Below are positions 61,731 through 64,000 of a DNA stretch of 64,000 nt, in pieces. The position numbers and the translations under genes were made by a program. This DNA is from Agelaius tricolor (lineage: Eukaryota; Chordata; Aves; Passeriformes; Icteridae). A model generated the notes under the pieces. It was given only the letters and a program-made list of their open reading frames with translations, was not told where the DNA came from and did not search any database. Numbering within the stretch: the stretch's first letter is position 1; each line of letters opens with the position of its first letter. The DNA is taken from positions 82,376,881 through 82,440,880 of the forward strand of contig JALJCS010000001.1 of the NCBI GenBank assembly GCA_023055355.1. Direction: 5' to 3'.

Positions 61731-64000
61731 GAAATGAGAAAACAGGAAAAAAAGATCCACAGAACTATCTTTCAACTAATTTCTGTGTTTTGTTGCAGTT
61801 GCCTTTCCTGCTAACTTATTCCACATGTTTATTAAGCTTTACATAAAATAGTTGTGCCTGACTTCTTAATTCCCTCTTTATTTGAGGTAATTTGTAATTT
61901 TTGCTTAGTGCCTAATCAGTTTTGAAACCATACATCAATTCTACCCATACTTATATGTAAGCTATATGGATAAAATATGTATGCAAACATATATATACAA
62001 ACATAAATATAATTATATTTCCAGTTGACCAGGCTTTTGTTGTAAAAGTGGCAATAAATTTAACAGTTTTAACTTTTCATTATCAACTAAGTCAGTGAAA
62101 CCAGCTACTGCTTTCTCCATTTTGTGAATTATGTTTGAAAGTCATTACCATTATTAACAGAATACACAGTAAAAATATTTGATGCAAGCATGGCGTGCAA
62201 AGAATTTGCAGACGACAATTCAAGAAAAAGAAAACCAAAAGTGAATCTGAGAGATTCATGCAGAAAAGCTAGATTTTGAAATAGGAAATGTCAGGTTTCA
62301 AGGCAAGGTTTTAGTTTTGAAATTGCAAGAGCAAAATAATAAATGGAACTGCTTTTAGTATGTTACTGAGAAAATGTCCAAACTAGTACTATGCAGAAAA
62401 TTATACTTAAAATTTGTGTAAGGGAAAAAAAAATAAAGCAGCAAATATGTATTTTGCTCACAGATTTTTCTTTTTTTAGGTTTTATTCTCTGTTGTCACT
62501 TCTTCTCCTGGAAGAAAAAACTAAAAAGGCAAAACAATCTCATTTCCTTAAGATGGAAATCAAAATTTTTCAAACCTTTTGTTTTAAGACAGAATTTTTA
62601 TCATTAAATAAGTTACTATATTACTGTTAGCCAAGGGAGTTTCCTTCCTAGCGTATTTCTTGTTGAGGTGAACCTAGCAGAATACCAATTTAGAGGCTTC
62701 TGGTGAGAGCACTTGCAGCTCTGCCTGCAGGCATAGTGTAGGGTTCTCCCTCTGTAAACCACTCCAATTTGACAATAGTCATGGATTTGTGAAACCAAAG
62801 ATGGCCATTGGTAAACCAGACACAGGCACAAATGACTCTAAGAGAGACTTTCTGGACATTAGCCACTCTGCTGATGGACAAGAATTATTTTCAGTGTTTG
62901 CAAGTTCACCCCAGTCAACTCATATGTGTATCTAGAAGGATTTTGAAAATGACCTGCGCCAAAATCCTTTGGATAGTTTTATATTCAGCTTGTACCAGCT
63001 GATGGGGTGAATGCCTTGGAATGCTATACCCAGTGATTTATAAAGAGAATGAGTCTGTAATCTTTCCTCTAGCTTAAAGCCACCTGGCAGCTATGATGTG
63101 GGGATCTGCCCAGGGCAGAGTCAGAAACATTTACCCATTTCAGCCCTACAAAACCCAACAAGATCATTAGTATCCATCATCTTTTCGAAGCAGAAACACT
63201 GTATTTATGTGGTAGATTCTTTGTTTTTCAATGTTTTACTGCCCCTTCCCATTAATACATCAAACATTTTTTTGTTTATCTGGGCTTCTCTTGTGGGTGT
63301 GCTGTGTAATATAAGGAGATCTGAATTCTCCTCAGAAGTGTCTTTCCACTGACTGCATGGAGAGCCTAGCATAATTATACAGTTAACTTAAGAGAGCCTA
63401 AAGTCAGGGAAGCTGAATTTAACATATTGAGGCTCTTTGTGAAAGCCAAATCCAGAAGGACCATGCTGACCTGAGTGAACTGAAATGAGCTGGGACATGT
63501 GTCCTTGCCCTGGCACACAGCTGTCCATACAGTTTCCCTTCCAGCATCATCCCTGACATAGGTTTGGCCATGGCCAGCTCGCAGTCCCAGCCAGTGCCTG
63601 GGCACAATTCAGAGGTTAGCATAAGCCAAGGACTGCTTTCAATGGCAATTTGGATTCTCTCTCCCTGTTTTGGATGCAGAGTGTGGTGGGGAACACACAA
63701 GGCAATTCAATTGTACGGATGTGATGACATGGCAGCTGGCCTTGGGGCTGCACAGCAGTTACTGGTGCATTGTATTTGCTAAGGCAAACACAGCCAAAAG
63801 GACTTCACTGTTGCACCCCTTAATTATATGTGCTCTATCGCCAAGTGGAAAGCAGAAAGACCCTCTCTTCAAAGCAAAAGGAATGTTAGCAAAGAGAATG
63901 ATCAAAGAACTCCTAGAGCTATACAGCAGGACATGCTAAGGAGCAGAGTGAGACTTGGGCCAGACCTCTAAAAGTAATTAGATGTGTGTTTTCACTTGGG
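61731..64000. other. Intergenic DNA at the right end
   Basis: AT-rich sequence with short open frames only. I see no gene, RNA or recognisable transposon up to the window end. Confidence 0.55.

Overview
This window looks like a vertebrate nuclear genome, almost certainly a bird and probably a passerine. It has one intronless SOX11-type gene, three CR1 LINE fragments with avian CR1 3' ends, a solo LTR resembling a family I recall from finch genomes, and long AT-rich non-coding stretches. No prokaryotic features (operons, Shine-Dalgarno sites, CRISPR) are present.

Layout. Positions 1-8,700 are AT-rich intergenic DNA with simple repeats and one perfect hairpin. Positions 8,715-16,430 are the SOX11 transcription unit, read right to left: a likely poly(A) signal near 8,740, about 6.2 kb of 3' UTR, the 403-codon CDS (16,140 to 14,929), and a GC-rich 5' UTR and promoter inside a CpG island that runs to about 17,150. 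A second, separate CpG-rich block (12,917-13,421) sits inside the presumed 3' UTR. From 17.2 kb to the right end there is no gene I can support, which fits the gene deserts known around SoxC genes. That stretch holds a solo LTR with a perfect 6-bp target duplication (37,449-37,818), a decayed CR1 with reverse-transcriptase remnants (46,315-47,765), an LTR joined to a full-length tRNA-Lys copy (50,531-51,264), a CR1 tail (51,304-51,490) and an antisense CR1 tail (61,107-61,730).

The most unusual object is at 50,531-51,264. A class-II-like LTR on the minus strand is followed, at its primer-binding site, by a sequence colinear with an entire 73-nt tRNA-Lys plus the post-transcriptional CCA. Retroviral leaders match only about 18 nt of the primer. 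The simplest reading is an integrated strong-stop cDNA in which reverse transcriptase copied the tRNA primer to its 5' end. The same LTR carries a heat-shock-element-like array in U3. Several perfect short inverted repeats (18-20 bp arms, 4-8 nt loops) elsewhere look like recent template-switch events.

Only one protein-coding gene is claimed. SOX11 is a SoxC HMG-box transcription factor of neural and mesenchymal progenitors, and the flanking desert would be where its distal enhancers lie. No individual enhancer can be proven from sequence alone.
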